Part shown: piece by piece, positions 34,963 to 42,364 of the stretch | Numbering within the stretch: the stretch's first letter is position 1 | Layout: every line of letters starts with the position of its first letter | NCBI GenBank assembly: GCA_025996865.1 | Contig: BNTV01000031.1 | Span: 1-42,392, forward strand | DNA from: Bacteroidia bacterium | Lineage (GTDB): Bacteria > Bacteroidota > Bacteroidia > Bacteroidales > Azobacteroidaceae | Direction of reading: 5' to 3' | DNA: 42,392 nt | Made by a program: the position numbers and the translations under genes | The notes under the pieces: model-generated | Database searches by the model: none | The model's input: the letters and a program-made list of their open reading frames with translations, nothing else | Told to the model about the DNA's origin: nothing

Positions 34963-35748
34963 TTATTTTATTATTTTATTTACAGGCATTTGTACCGACA
35001 ATTGCATGCCAACTCCAAAATCTTGCCGGATAAACGGATGGGCTTTATTTCCGACAAGAAATCCGGGAAAATGAAATTCCATATTAAAACTGACGTCTTT
35101 TAACCGGCCGAATTTAAATCCATACGCAGGATAAATATAGGCATTGAACAAATCCGGTTTTTCGATTGCATCATTGACTGTGCTTGCATACTGCGTCATC
35201 GCATTGTCATAAAATGCGATGGAATTTTTGGTTGACACAAGGCAATTGACAGCGACTCCCAATTTGACATATTGCTTGAAAAATGAATCTCTTCTTCTCG
35301 GATAGATATAACGCAATTCCAACGGAACACCAAGGTAATAATTCTTTTGCGTCATGTTTTGTATGCTCAGATAATCCGTATTCAGGCCTTCCTGACGGAA
35401 TAACCATAAAAAATAAGATTTATTCCAATTCGGACTCATTTTTCCCGAAATTTTGGAAAACCGAAGGCCGGTAGCGAACCCTAAGCGATTATCACAGAAG
35501 ATATATTCGTATTTTATGCCGCCATATACCGTTTCCGCTTCCTGACCCAGTCCGGGAAATCCGCAATAAAAATCATCGTACTTGGATTTACTCGTTCGAA
35601 CCTGCTCCGGCGTAACGGTTCCACCGAAAAAACTACCGACTCCAAACTCAAATCCAATCTGGCCTTTGACCGTTTTTTTCTCCTGCGCCTGCACGAGGAC
35701 AGCAGAAAAGAGTAAACAGCTACCAATTATAATTTTCCATTTTTTCAT
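34963..35748 (-). CDS. Outer-membrane beta-barrel protein, function unknown
   Basis: This 261-residue protein has a cleavable signal peptide (MKKWKIIIGSCLLFSAVLVQAQ). Alternating hydrophobic/polar strands typical of a porin-family or OMP_b-brl-type barrel follow: IGFEFGVGSFFGG, YGGIKYEYIF, LGFATGLRFSKISG, YYLGVPLELRYIYP, QYVKLGVAVNCLV, AYIYPAYGFKFG, DFGVGMQLSVQM. The YLGVPLELRY segment is common in this class of small Bacteroidota barrels. No transport or enzymatic motif is visible. It is the first gene of a probable two-gene unit with the lipoprotein at 34349. I did not find a convincing TAnnTTTG promoter upstream. Confidence 0.8.
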   Translation of the reverse strand: MKKWKIIIGSCLLFSAVLVQAQEKKTVKGQIGFEFGVGSFFGGTVTPEQVRTSKSKYDDFYCGFPGLGQEAETVYGGIKYEYIFCDNRLGFATGLRFSKISGKMSPNWNKSYFLWLFRQEGLNTDYLSIQNMTQKNYYLGVPLELRYIYPRRRDSFFKQYVKLGVAVNCLVSTKNSIAFYDNAMTQYASTVNDAIEKPDLFNAYIYPAYGFKFGRLKDVSFNMEFHFPGFLVGNKAHPFIRQDFGVGMQLSVQMPVNKIIK

Positions 35749-35827
35749 AAATATATTGCAGAATAAAACATACTATACTAATAGATGAAAAAAACCGAAA
35801 AACGTTGCATGAAATAGTATTTTTTAT

Positions 35828-35908
35828 TTGAACGCAGTTAAGATTATAGAACTGTTGAAGGAATATGCTCCGAAAGAAGTGGAATTACCGGCAGGTATGG
35901 AGAAATAA
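35828..35908 (+). pseudogene. Possible 26-codon gene-end fragment
   Basis: A frame ending TAA at 35906-35908 encodes NAVKIIELLKEYAPKEVE followed by LPAGMEK. The codon use and charged, helical composition look like the C-terminus of a real protein. There is no upstream body, since a stop lies just before, and no ATG start. I cannot assign the parent gene, and it may be chance. Confidence 0.25.
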
Positions 35909-35910
35909 CG

Positions 35911-35942
35911 GCAAAGGCTCAAGTAAATTTCTGAGCCTTTGC
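35911..35942. terminator. Hairpin, possible terminator after sdhB
   Basis: GCAAAGGCTCA (35911-35921) and TGAGCCTTTGC (35932-35942) form a perfect 11-bp stem with a 10-base loop. It lies 56 bases beyond the sdhB stop, reading leftwards. T-runs after the stem are poor in both directions, so termination is likely but not certain. Confidence 0.6.
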
Positions 35943-35997
35943 AGTTAAAAAAATATTTTTACTTGTTGAAAATCAAAATGACGTGCGAAACACATTA

Positions 35998-36753
35998 TCA
36001 ATCCGAAAACTTAGCCACCAAAAATTCCCGGTTCAAACGCGCAATATTGCTGATTGAAACGCCTTTGGGACATTCCAATTCGCAAGCGCGGGTATTGGTA
36101 CAGTTTCCGAATCCCAGCTCGTCCATTTTCAAAACCATCGCTTTAGCCCGTTGTTTCGCTTCCGGTTTTCCTTGCGGCAACAAAGCCAATTGACTGACTT
36201 TGGCCGAAACGAACAACATCGCCGAACCGTTTTTACAAGCTGCCACACAAGCCCCGCAACCGATACAGGAAGCTGCATCCATTGCTTCATCGGCAACTGG
36301 CTTGGGAATAGGAATTGCATTGGCATCGGGAATCCCTCCGGTATTAACCGATACATAACCGCCGGCCTGGATGATTTTATCGAAAGCATAACGGTCAACC
36401 ATCAAATCGCGGATGACCGGAAATGCCGCCGAACGCCAAGGTTCGACCGTGATGGTGTCGCCGTCTTTAAAATGCCGCATGTGTAATTGGCAGGTCGTAA
36501 TCAGGTTGTCCGGCCCGTGCGGGTGACCGTTGATATACAGCGAACACATTCCGCAAATGCCTTCACGACAATCGTTGTCGAATGCTACCGGCTCTTTTCC
36601 TTCATTCACTAATTTTTCGTTCAGGATGTCCAACATTTCCAAAAAGGACGTATCGCCTGAAATGCCTTCTAATTTATGCGTTTCAAAACCGCCTTTTTCT
36701 TTCGGCCCTTTCTGACGCCAAACTTTTAATGTTATATTGATTATTTTTTCCAT
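35998..36753 (-). CDS. sdhB: Succinate dehydrogenase / fumarate reductase iron-sulfur subunit
   Basis: This 251-residue subunit carries electrons between the flavoprotein and the cytochrome b. The plant-type ferredoxin domain holds [25 protein letters not shown] [2Fe-2S] ligands (~residues 62-76). The C-terminal domain holds [14 protein letters not shown] and [17 protein letters not shown], the ligands of the [4Fe-4S] and [3Fe-4S] clusters. In anaerobic Bacteroidales this complex usually works as fumarate reductase in the succinate pathway. The gene is 5 bases behind sdhA and last in the sdhCAB operon, with a hairpin after it. Confidence 0.96.
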   Translation of the reverse strand: MEKIINITLKVWRQKGPKEKGGFETHKLEGISGDTSFLEMLDILNEKLVNEGKEPVAFDNDCREGICGMCSLYINGHPHGPDNLITTCQLHMRHFKDGDTITVEPWRSAAFPVIRDLMVDRYAFDKIIQAGGYVSVNTGGIPDANAIPIPKPVADEAMDAASCIGCGACVAACKNGSAMLFVSAKVSQLALLPQGKPEAKQRAKAMVLKMDELGFGNCTNTRACELECPKGVSISNIARLNREFLVAKFSD

Positions 36754-36758
36754 TTTAC

Positions 36759-38702
36759 TTACGATTTATAGTTTCTTTGTTGTCTTACTACGAATTCATA
36801 TTCAAGCGGTTCCTTCACAAGTTCCGGATCTTTTTCCTCGCCCGTATATTGCCAGCAAGCTGCATAAGAATATCGAATATCGTCACGCAAAGCTTCCCCT
36901 TCCGGAGTCTGGTATTCTTCACGGAAGTGCCCGCCGCAAGATTCGTTTCTGTTCAGACCGTCAAGCGCTATTAAATAACCTATATCGAAGAAATCGGCAA
37001 CGCGAAGCGCTTTTTCCAGTTCGGTATTCAACGAACCGACTTCACCCGGAATGCGAACATTCGTCCAAAATTCCTTCTTCAACTCTTTGATTTTTTCCAA
37101 AGCCGTTTTCAAGGATTCTTTGGTACGAGCCATACCTACATAGTCCCACATGATTGAACCGAGGGCTTTGTGGAAGGAATCGACCGAACGGTTTCCCTTG
37201 ATATTCATCAGTTTATTAATCCTTGCTTTGACTGCTTTTTCGGTTTCCTCAAATTCAGGCAAATCGGTGCTGAAACGCGGAACGCTGATTTGGTCTGCCA
37301 AATAATTCTGAATGGTGTAAGGAAGAACAAAATATCCGTCGGCCAAACCCTGCATCAAAGCGGATGCACCCAAACGGTTAGCGCCGTGGTCGGAGAAATT
37401 GGCTTCACCAATGGCAAAACAGCCCGGAATCGTTGTCATCAATTCATAATCAACCCAAACGCCGCCCATCGTGTAGTGAATGGCCGGATAAATCATCATC
37501 GGTGTTTCGTAAGGATTCTGGTCGGTAATTTTTTCGTACATCTGGAAAAGGTTGCCGTAGCGGGCTTCTACCGTTTTCATACCCAAACGGTTGATAGCGT
37601 CCGAAAAATCAAGGTAAACTGCCAAACCGGAAGGTGCAATGCCGAATCCGGCGTCACATCTTTCCTTCGCAGCGCGTGAAGCTACATCGCGCGGAACCAA
37701 ATTCCCGAAAGCCGGATATCTTCTTTCTAAATAATAATCGCGGTTTTCTTCGGCGATTTCTGTCGGTTTCAATTTGCCTTCGCGAATAGCTACCGCATCT
37801 TCTATTTTCTTGGGAACCCAAATTCGTCCGTCATTGCGAAGCGATTCGGACATCAGGGTCAATTTCGATTGAAATTCGCCGTGAACCGGAATACAGGTCG
37901 GGTGAATTTGTGCAAAGGCAGGATTGGCAAACAAAGCGCCTTTCCGGTAAACCTGCGCGGCTGCCGAACCGTTGGAATTCATCGCATTGGTTGAAAGGAA
38001 ATAAGCATTTCCGTAACCGCCGGTAGCAATTACTACCGCATGAGCCGCAAATCGTTCGATTTCACCGGTCACCAAATTGCGAGCGATGATACCACGGGCG
38101 CGACCGTCAATCACAACAAGGTCTAACATTTCGTAGCGGACAAACATTTTCACGCTGCCTTTGTGAATCTGACGGCTCAGCGCCGAATAAGCGCCGAGCA
38201 ATAATTGTTGTCCGGTTTGGCCTTTGGCGTAAAAAGTACGGGAAACTTGCGCTCCGCCGAAAGAACGGTTATCCAACAAACCTCCGTATTCTCGGGCGAA
38301 CGGGACGCCTTGCGCCACACATTGGTCGATAATATTCACGGAAACTTCGGACAGCCGGTGAACATTGGCTTCGCGGGCGCGATAGTCGCCGCCCTTGATG
38401 GTATCATAAAATAAACGGTAAATCGAGTCACCGTCATTTTGATAATTCTTTGCTGCATTGATACCTCCTTGAGCAGCAATTGAATGCGCCCGGCGAGGAG
38501 AATCCTGAATACAGAAATTCAAAACGTTGAAACCCAATTCGCCAAGGGAAGCAGCGGCAGAACCGCCGGCTAATCCGGTTCCAACTACGATAATATCCAG
38601 CCTTCTTTTGTTTGCAGGATTCACTAATTTCTGGTGGTCTTTATAATTTGTCCACTTTTCGGCCAACAGGCCTTTTGGAATTTTTGCATCTAACTTTATC
38701 AT
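36759..38702 (-). CDS. sdhA: Succinate dehydrogenase / fumarate reductase flavoprotein subunit
   Basis: This 647-residue FAD subunit has the dinucleotide-binding motif [18 protein letters not shown] (~37-54). The covalent-FAD histidine region is [17 protein letters not shown] (~71-87). Substrate-binding parts include [12 protein letters not shown] and [17 protein letters not shown], and the C-terminal arm has [23 protein letters not shown] residues. Length and the GHFREEYQT segment fit the Bacteroidales type B enzyme. It interconverts succinate and fumarate at the inner membrane with SdhB and SdhC. It is 26 bases behind sdhC and 5 before sdhB. Confidence 0.97.
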   Translation of the reverse strand: MIKLDAKIPKGLLAEKWTNYKDHQKLVNPANKRRLDIIVVGTGLAGGSAAASLGELGFNVLNFCIQDSPRRAHSIAAQGGINAAKNYQNDGDSIYRLFYDTIKGGDYRAREANVHRLSEVSVNIIDQCVAQGVPFAREYGGLLDNRSFGGAQVSRTFYAKGQTGQQLLLGAYSALSRQIHKGSVKMFVRYEMLDLVVIDGRARGIIARNLVTGEIERFAAHAVVIATGGYGNAYFLSTNAMNSNGSAAAQVYRKGALFANPAFAQIHPTCIPVHGEFQSKLTLMSESLRNDGRIWVPKKIEDAVAIREGKLKPTEIAEENRDYYLERRYPAFGNLVPRDVASRAAKERCDAGFGIAPSGLAVYLDFSDAINRLGMKTVEARYGNLFQMYEKITDQNPYETPMMIYPAIHYTMGGVWVDYELMTTIPGCFAIGEANFSDHGANRLGASALMQGLADGYFVLPYTIQNYLADQISVPRFSTDLPEFEETEKAVKARINKLMNIKGNRSVDSFHKALGSIMWDYVGMARTKESLKTALEKIKELKKEFWTNVRIPGEVGSLNTELEKALRVADFFDIGYLIALDGLNRNESCGGHFREEYQTPEGEALRDDIRYSYAACWQYTGEEKDPELVKEPLEYEFVVRQQRNYKS

Positions 38703-38728
38703 AATGAGTTCTATTTTTTTATTAAAAG

Positions 38729-39409
38729 TTAATTGTTACCACAAAGTAAATGTACCGCCATGAAGTAAACGGGAATAGCGGCAAAACCCACCACGATAAG
38801 CGTGGAAACAATATTGGAAATCATTTTCAACCGCGGATACCAAATTTTTCCGCTCAAGCCCAAGGTTTGAAATGCACTCCAAACGCCATGCGTCAGGTGA
38901 AACCAAATCGCTCCCAACCAAATCAGGTAAACAATCGCATAACAAGGACTGGAGAAAAGTTCTTTTACTAATCCCGAACCTCCGGTAACAGCATCAGGAC
39001 AACCGATAAGTTCTGCAAATTGCATCTTGTACCAAAAATTCCAAAGGTGGATAACCAGCCCCAATACAATAATTAACCCCAATACATACATGTTTTTTGC
39101 AGACCATTCCGTTTCTGTCCTGTTGGAAGAAAGATACTTGTCGGAACCTCTTGCTTTCCGGTTTTGAAGCGTCAGCATCGTGGCATAAACAATATGCACC
39201 ACTACGCCGGCGGCCAAGACCAAAGTTCCCGCAACTGCGTACCAATTGGCACCCAGAAATTCGCAAATCATGTCATATACTTTTCCGTCGTCCGGAAGAA
39301 GCAGCGTCAGATTCATCGACATGTGAAATAGCAAAAACAAAAGAAGGAAGATACCAGAGATACTCATGATAAACTTCCTGCCAATAGATGAATTAAATAG
39401 CCAATACAT
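38729..39409 (-). CDS. sdhC: Succinate dehydrogenase / fumarate reductase cytochrome b subunit
   Basis: This 226-residue membrane anchor has five transmembrane segments, as in the type B di-haem subunit where one protein replaces SdhC plus SdhD. Helix regions include [21 protein letters not shown], the [14 protein letters not shown] stretch, [19 protein letters not shown] and [18 protein letters not shown]; the last is [16 protein letters not shown]. Histidines in these helices are the expected haem ligands. It exchanges electrons with the menaquinone pool. It is the first gene of sdhCAB, about 41 bases downstream of the predicted transcription start. Confidence 0.95.
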   Translation of the reverse strand: MYWLFNSSIGRKFIMSISGIFLLLFLLFHMSMNLTLLLPDDGKVYDMICEFLGANWYAVAGTLVLAAGVVVHIVYATMLTLQNRKARGSDKYLSSNRTETEWSAKNMYVLGLIIVLGLVIHLWNFWYKMQFAELIGCPDAVTGGSGLVKELFSSPCYAIVYLIWLGAIWFHLTHGVWSAFQTLGLSGKIWYPRLKMISNIVSTLIVVGFAAIPVYFMAVHLLCGNN

Positions 39410-39456
39410 AGATTTTTATTTTTATTTTAATAATATGATTCGGAATGTTGAAAGTG

Positions 39457-39487
39457 CAAATTTAGTTAAAAATCGCCAATCTGCAAA
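39457..39487 (-). promoter_or_regulatory. Promoter of sdhCAB (TTTG, 19 bp, TAAATTTG)
   Basis: Read on the minus strand, TTTG (39487 to 39484) and TAAATTTG (39464 to 39457) are 19 bases apart, an excellent Bacteroidota promoter. Transcription would start near 39450, about 41 bases before the sdhC ATG. Confidence 0.75.
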
Positions 39488-39537
39488 GAATAAAAAAAAA
39501 TTTATACCTTAGAAAAATAAATGCTCTCCTCTCAAAA

Positions 39538-39554
39538 AATTTCCGTAGGAAATT
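39538..39554. promoter_or_regulatory. Perfect 7-bp palindrome between sdhC and the accessory end
   Basis: AATTTCC (39538-39544), spacer GTA, GGAAATT (39548-39554). It lies about 75 bases upstream of the sdh -7 element and could bind a dimeric regulator. The rest of 39490-39694 is AT-rich, with only a weak TACCTTTA (39660-39667) that may serve the yhcG remnant. Confidence 0.3.
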
Positions 39555-39694
39555 AACATTAGGTAAAACATTCGATAATCATATAAAAAAATATACAAAT
39601 CGTTTTTTGGATTATGCTAATTTTTCGAGATATTTTTTTTCGCAATGTTAATTTATTCGTACCTTTAAACCCGAAATTTAATAAGAATTAGACA

Positions 39695-39829
39695 ATGAAT
39701 TTTGTTCGACTGACACAACATATTAAGCAAAGGCATGATGTGCTTCAAGGCTATGTAGCACAAGCCGTTAATGTTGGATTGACTGTGTATTCGCAGTTTC
39801 TTTGGACGTTGTCCCAAAGGCGGAAATAA
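39695..39829 (+). pseudogene. Truncated YhcG/DUF1016-type protein, N-terminal remnant
   Basis: The 44-residue frame starts MNFVRLTQHIKQRHDVLQGY and continues AQAVNVGLTVY. This is the typical N-terminus of DUF1016 (YhcG-like) proteins, in which this part is followed by a conserved NWLIGYYIVEFEQ-like stretch and then a PD-(D/E)XK nuclease domain. Here the match stops after GLTVY (about 39790) and the frame ends 12 codons later. The missing ~300 residues are not found downstream. A weak promoter-like TACCTTTA lies 28 bases upstream. The 3' side overlaps the start of the DUF1905 gene, so an insertion or deletion joined them. It is probably non-functional. Confidence 0.65.
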
Positions 39830-40083
39830 GGAAAGTTTCCGATATTAATGGAGCATATATTGAATTTCCATATGACTTAAAAAAAGAATTTGGGAAAGGA
39901 CGGATTAAAGTTCACGCTGAATTTAATGGAGAACATTATGATGGAAGCATTGTGAATAGGGGGCTAAAAAATAATGATGGATCAATTTGTTACATAATAG
40001 GTATACGAAAAGATATACGGAAAAAAATAAATAAAAATTGTGGTGATAAAATCAACGTAAAAATAAAGGAAAGAGATGTATGA
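39802..40083 (+). CDS. DUF1905-domain protein
   Basis: This 93-residue protein is one compact DUF1905 domain: AEIRKVSDINGAYIEFPYDL, KEFGKGRIKVHAEFNG, then IIGIRKDIRKKINKNCGD and KINVKIKERD. The family is a small beta-barrel of unknown function, often in operons with DUF1801 or YdeI-type genes, as here. The only start near the right place is TTG at 39802; an in-frame stop lies at 39769-39771. The first five residues (DVVPK) are unusual, which suggests the native start was replaced at the junction with the YhcG remnant. The stop overlaps the next ATG (ATGA at 40080), so the two genes are translationally coupled. Base composition is clearly more AT-rich than the rest of the window. Confidence 0.75.
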   Translation: MDVVPKAEIRKVSDINGAYIEFPYDLKKEFGKGRIKVHAEFNGEHYDGSIVNRGLKNNDGSICYIIGIRKDIRKKINKNCGDKINVKIKERDV

Positions 40084-40430
40084 ACACAATAGATGAATAT
40101 ATTGAAACGTTTGAACCAAATATTCAAAAGACATTAAATGAAATACGAAATTTCATAAAAAATGAAGTTCCAGAAGCAGCCGAAAAAATATCTTATGGAA
40201 TGCCTACTTTTTATCTGAATGGAAATTTGGTGCATTTTGCGGCATTTAAGGATCATTATAGTTTTTTCCCAAGTCCCTCTGGAATTGATGCGTTTGAAAA
40301 GGAACTTGCCTCATATCGTAGTGGAAAAGGGACATTGCGTTTTTCAATTGATAAACCTATTCCATGGGAAATAATTAAAAAGATTGTTCAATTTAGGGTA
40401 AAGGAAAATTCAAATAAAAAGAAAAAATAA
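40080..40430 (+). CDS. DUF1801-domain protein
   Basis: This 116-residue protein is of the DUF1801 (YdhG-like) family. Signature parts are IDEYIETFEPNIQKTLNEIR, AAEKISYGMPTFYLNGNLVH, then AAFKDHYSFFPSPSGIDAFE and GTLRFSIDKPIPWEIIKKIV. The family has a compact alpha/beta fold, sometimes annotated as an iron-chaperone-like domain; function is not established. The start codon overlaps the DUF1905 stop by 4 bases. The C-terminal tail is lysine-rich (ENSNKKKK). An attC-like folded site lies about 20 bases after the stop. AT-rich codon use and the attC-like site suggest horizontal gain of this pair. Confidence 0.88.
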   Translation: MNTIDEYIETFEPNIQKTLNEIRNFIKNEVPEAAEKISYGMPTFYLNGNLVHFAAFKDHYSFFPSPSGIDAFEKELASYRSGKGTLRFSIDKPIPWEIIKKIVQFRVKENSNKKKK

Positions 40431-40450
40431 TAAAGCAAAACAAACGACAT

Positions 40451-40517
40451 ATAACAGGTCTGTATATGCTGCGCCCGTAGTAGCGGGCGTGGTCATATAC
40501 AGCCGGAACGTTAGCCG
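40451..40517. other. attC-like folded site (integron cassette recombination site candidate)
   Basis: ATAAC (40451-40455) and GTTA (40510-40513) are the outer complementary boxes. CTGTATATG (40460-40468) and CATATACAG (40494-40502) are a perfect 9-bp inner pair. CGCCCG (40472-40477) and CGGGCG (40484-40489) close the tip around TAGTAG. Unpaired spacers AGGT and CCGGAAC separate the outer and inner boxes. That is the R box, spacer, L box, terminal-stem layout of attC. The 3' core GTTAGCC differs from GTTRRRY at one position. It could instead be another folded repeat or a terminator. Confidence 0.45.
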
Positions 40518-40547
40518 CCACTTTCCTGCTAAATCGGATTTAGGAGT

Positions 40548-40703
40548 GTGGAAGTTATTCGTAGGAACTTGGAAGCGTTCAACGAAAGAATAGAGGCATG
40601 GAAAAGCCTTGATTACAGGCAGCAGTTAGTTAAGTACATTACAATGCACGACAGTTTCATAGAGAAACATTGGGTTTGCGTGGTTGGTTCACTCTCTAAA
40701 TGA
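40548..40703 (+). CDS. Possible small protein (51 residues), unrecognised
   Basis: A frame from GTG 40548 to TGA 40703 encodes a protein starting VEVIRRNLEAFNERIEAW with a later HDSFIEKHWVCVVGSL. The first half looks like an amphipathic helix. I know no family for it. It starts 35 bases after the attC-like core, where a cassette gene would start, but there is no clear promoter or ATG. It may be a fragment or chance. Confidence 0.25.
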   Translation: MEVIRRNLEAFNERIEAWKSLDYRQQLVKYITMHDSFIEKHWVCVVGSLSK

Positions 40704-40727
40704 TTAGATAAATCGCAAAATATTGAT

Positions 40728-40735
40728 TATCTTTG
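40728..40735 (+). promoter_or_regulatory. -7 element for the AlbA_2/RecG-like gene (TATCTTTG)
   Basis: TATCTTTG is an exact TAnnTTTG match 86 bases before the ATG at 40822. The -33 box is not clear. Of the 390 bases between 40431 and 40821, the rest holds only the attC-like site, the doubtful small ORF and one copy of a 23-bp direct repeat. Confidence 0.5.
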
Positions 40736-40800
40736 CACCTGGTTATTTGCTTCATTTTTTGAAAGAGCATGAAGTTAAATGATTAAAAATCAAAAGGTTG

Positions 40801-40823
40801 CTGCTTAATCAGAAAAACGACAT
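40801..40823 (+). repeat. Direct repeat copy 1 (CTGCTTAATCAGAAAAACG...)
   Basis: This 23-base sequence recurs at 42342-42364 with one mismatch (C/T at the tenth base). This copy overlaps the start codon of the AlbA_2/RecG-like gene. The two copies flank that gene. Confidence 0.8.
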
Positions 40824-42285
40824 GATTAAACAATGGATTTCAAAGGCACTAAAGTATCTTGAACATTCTTTAATTCCTGTACCTCAGGAATTAAATGAAA
40901 TTGACTGGAAAGAAGAATTATCCCCGAATAATAAAAAACTTTGCAGGCATCTGTCGGCATTTGCCAATCATCCTGGAGGCGGATTTTTAGTCTTTGGGAT
41001 AGAAGATAAATCAGGCAGGGTACAGGGAATTGGACAGGAGCAAGCGGAACTGATTATGCAGAAGCTCAGCAGCCTTTGCCGTACTTCAGTATTCCCGTTG
41101 GTAAGCTTGGACCATGCAATCGAAGAATACAAAGGCGTTCCTGTTCTGTTGGTTTATATAAAAGAAAGTGCTGTGAAACCGGTTTCCATTAACGACAAAT
41201 CAATTGAAGATTCTTATATCAGGAATGGCGGTACTACCCGTCAAGCATCTCGTCAAGAAATAGGCTCGTTAATGTTAAACAGTAAAATGCCTTATTATGA
41301 GGGACTTCATGCCGGTACATTACAATCCATTCCCGATATTTTTGACATGCTGGATTATCGAAGTATTTTTAAATTATTAGACAAACCTACACCTCAGACA
41401 CAGGAAGATATTCTTCAATGGATGGAGGAAGAAAAAATGGTTCAAAATATGGATGGTGCGGGTTATTATATTCTCAATTTTGGTGCGCTGGCATCGGCAT
41501 ACAACCTCAATCAATTCGACGATTTGGCAAGAAAAGCCGTCAGAGTAATCAAGTACAGCGGATTGACAAAGCAAAAAACGGAGAAAGAATATGTTGGAAA
41601 AAGCGGCTATGCTATTGGATATGAAGAACTAATATCTTATATTAACGCACTGCTTCCAAGTAGGGAAGTCATAAAGAAAGCATTGCGTACAGAAGAATCA
41701 GTATATCCTGAAATTGCCATTAGAGAGTTGATAGCGAATGCCTTGATTCATCAAGACCTGTCAATCAGGGGAGTAAGTCCTATGGTTGAAATATTTGATG
41801 ACAGGATTGAAATATCCAATCCCGGAAAACTATTGCCTTCGAAAAGTATTGACCGGTTAATTAGAACAACTCCCGAATCAAGGAATGAAATACTCGCTGC
41901 TGCTTTCAGACGGTATGGAATTTGTGAAGAACGAGGCTCCGGTTTGGAGAAAGCTGTTTCTGCCATAGAATTGCATGGATTACCTCCTGTAAAATTTGAG
42001 GAATTAGAAAATTCTTTTCGTGTAACGATATATGCCCCCAAGGAATTTGCAAAATTGACTCCTACTGAAAGAATTGAAGCCTGTTATCAACACTGCGTTA
42101 TTAAGTATTATACAGGAAGTGGAATGACAAATACCAGTTTGAGAGAGCGGTTTAAAATGAGCGAAAGGCAACGTCCTCAAGTATCGTTAGTCATAAAAGA
42201 AGCCCTGTTGCAAAATAAAATCAAACCTCGCGACCCTAATAATGTATCTACTAAATTTGCGGAATATATTCCGGTATGGGGGTGA
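40822..42285 (+). CDS. AlbA_2 / RecG-like HATPase domain protein (COG2865-type putative regulator)
   Basis: This 487-residue cytoplasmic protein has an N-terminal AlbA_2 (Schlafen-like) domain (~residues 25-145: ELNEIDWKEELS, LSAFANHPGGGFLVFGIED, YIRNGGTTRQAS). The C-terminal half holds a HATPase_c_4 domain (~285-410) with ELIANALIHQDLSIRG, DDRIEISNPGKLLP and ICEERGSGLEKA. The end looks like a winged helix (TNTSLRERFKMSERQRPQVS). Such proteins are annotated as RecG-related or putative transcriptional regulators; they lack RecG's helicase motor, and some occur in mobile or defence contexts. I chose ATG 40822 over TTG 40798 because the upstream codons come from a repeated sequence. No partner gene is seen before the window ends. 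Confidence 0.85.
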   Translation: MIKQWISKALKYLEHSLIPVPQELNEIDWKEELSPNNKKLCRHLSAFANHPGGGFLVFGIEDKSGRVQGIGQEQAELIMQKLSSLCRTSVFPLVSLDHAIEEYKGVPVLLVYIKESAVKPVSINDKSIEDSYIRNGGTTRQASRQEIGSLMLNSKMPYYEGLHAGTLQSIPDIFDMLDYRSIFKLLDKPTPQTQEDILQWMEEEKMVQNMDGAGYYILNFGALASAYNLNQFDDLARKAVRVIKYSGLTKQKTEKEYVGKSGYAIGYEELISYINALLPSREVIKKALRTEESVYPEIAIRELIANALIHQDLSIRGVSPMVEIFDDRIEISNPGKLLPSKSIDRLIRTTPESRNEILAAAFRRYGICEERGSGLEKAVSAIELHGLPPVKFEELENSFRVTIYAPKEFAKLTPTERIEACYQHCVIKYYTGSGMTNTSLRERFKMSERQRPQVSLVIKEALLQNKIKPRDPNNVSTKFAEYIPVWG

Positions 42286-42341
42286 TTTTACTTAACCGGA
42301 AAAATGAATAAAATCGTAACTTATTGGTATTTAGATTGTTT

Positions 42342-42364
42342 CTGCTTAATTAGAAAAACGACAT
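42342..42364 (+). repeat. Direct repeat copy 2 (CTGCTTAATTAGAAAAACG...)
   Basis: Same 23 bases as 40801-40823 with one mismatch, 57 bases after the AlbA_2/RecG-like gene. It is followed at 42371-42377 by ATAACAG, the same seven bases that open the attC-like site at 40451. The window ends 15 bases later. Confidence 0.8.

Noticed and set aside
39773..39779. GTTGGAT in the YhcG remnant as a left recombination core (GTTRRRY)
   Set aside because: It fits the core consensus, but family-like sequence (GLTV) continues for several codons beyond it, so the breakpoint is further right; GTTGGAT simply encodes conserved residues.
40440..40520. tRNA or small structured RNA instead of an attC-like site
   Set aside because: The fold is one long interrupted stem without cloverleaf arms or a CCA end, so a tRNA is excluded; a plain terminator is less likely because no T-run follows.
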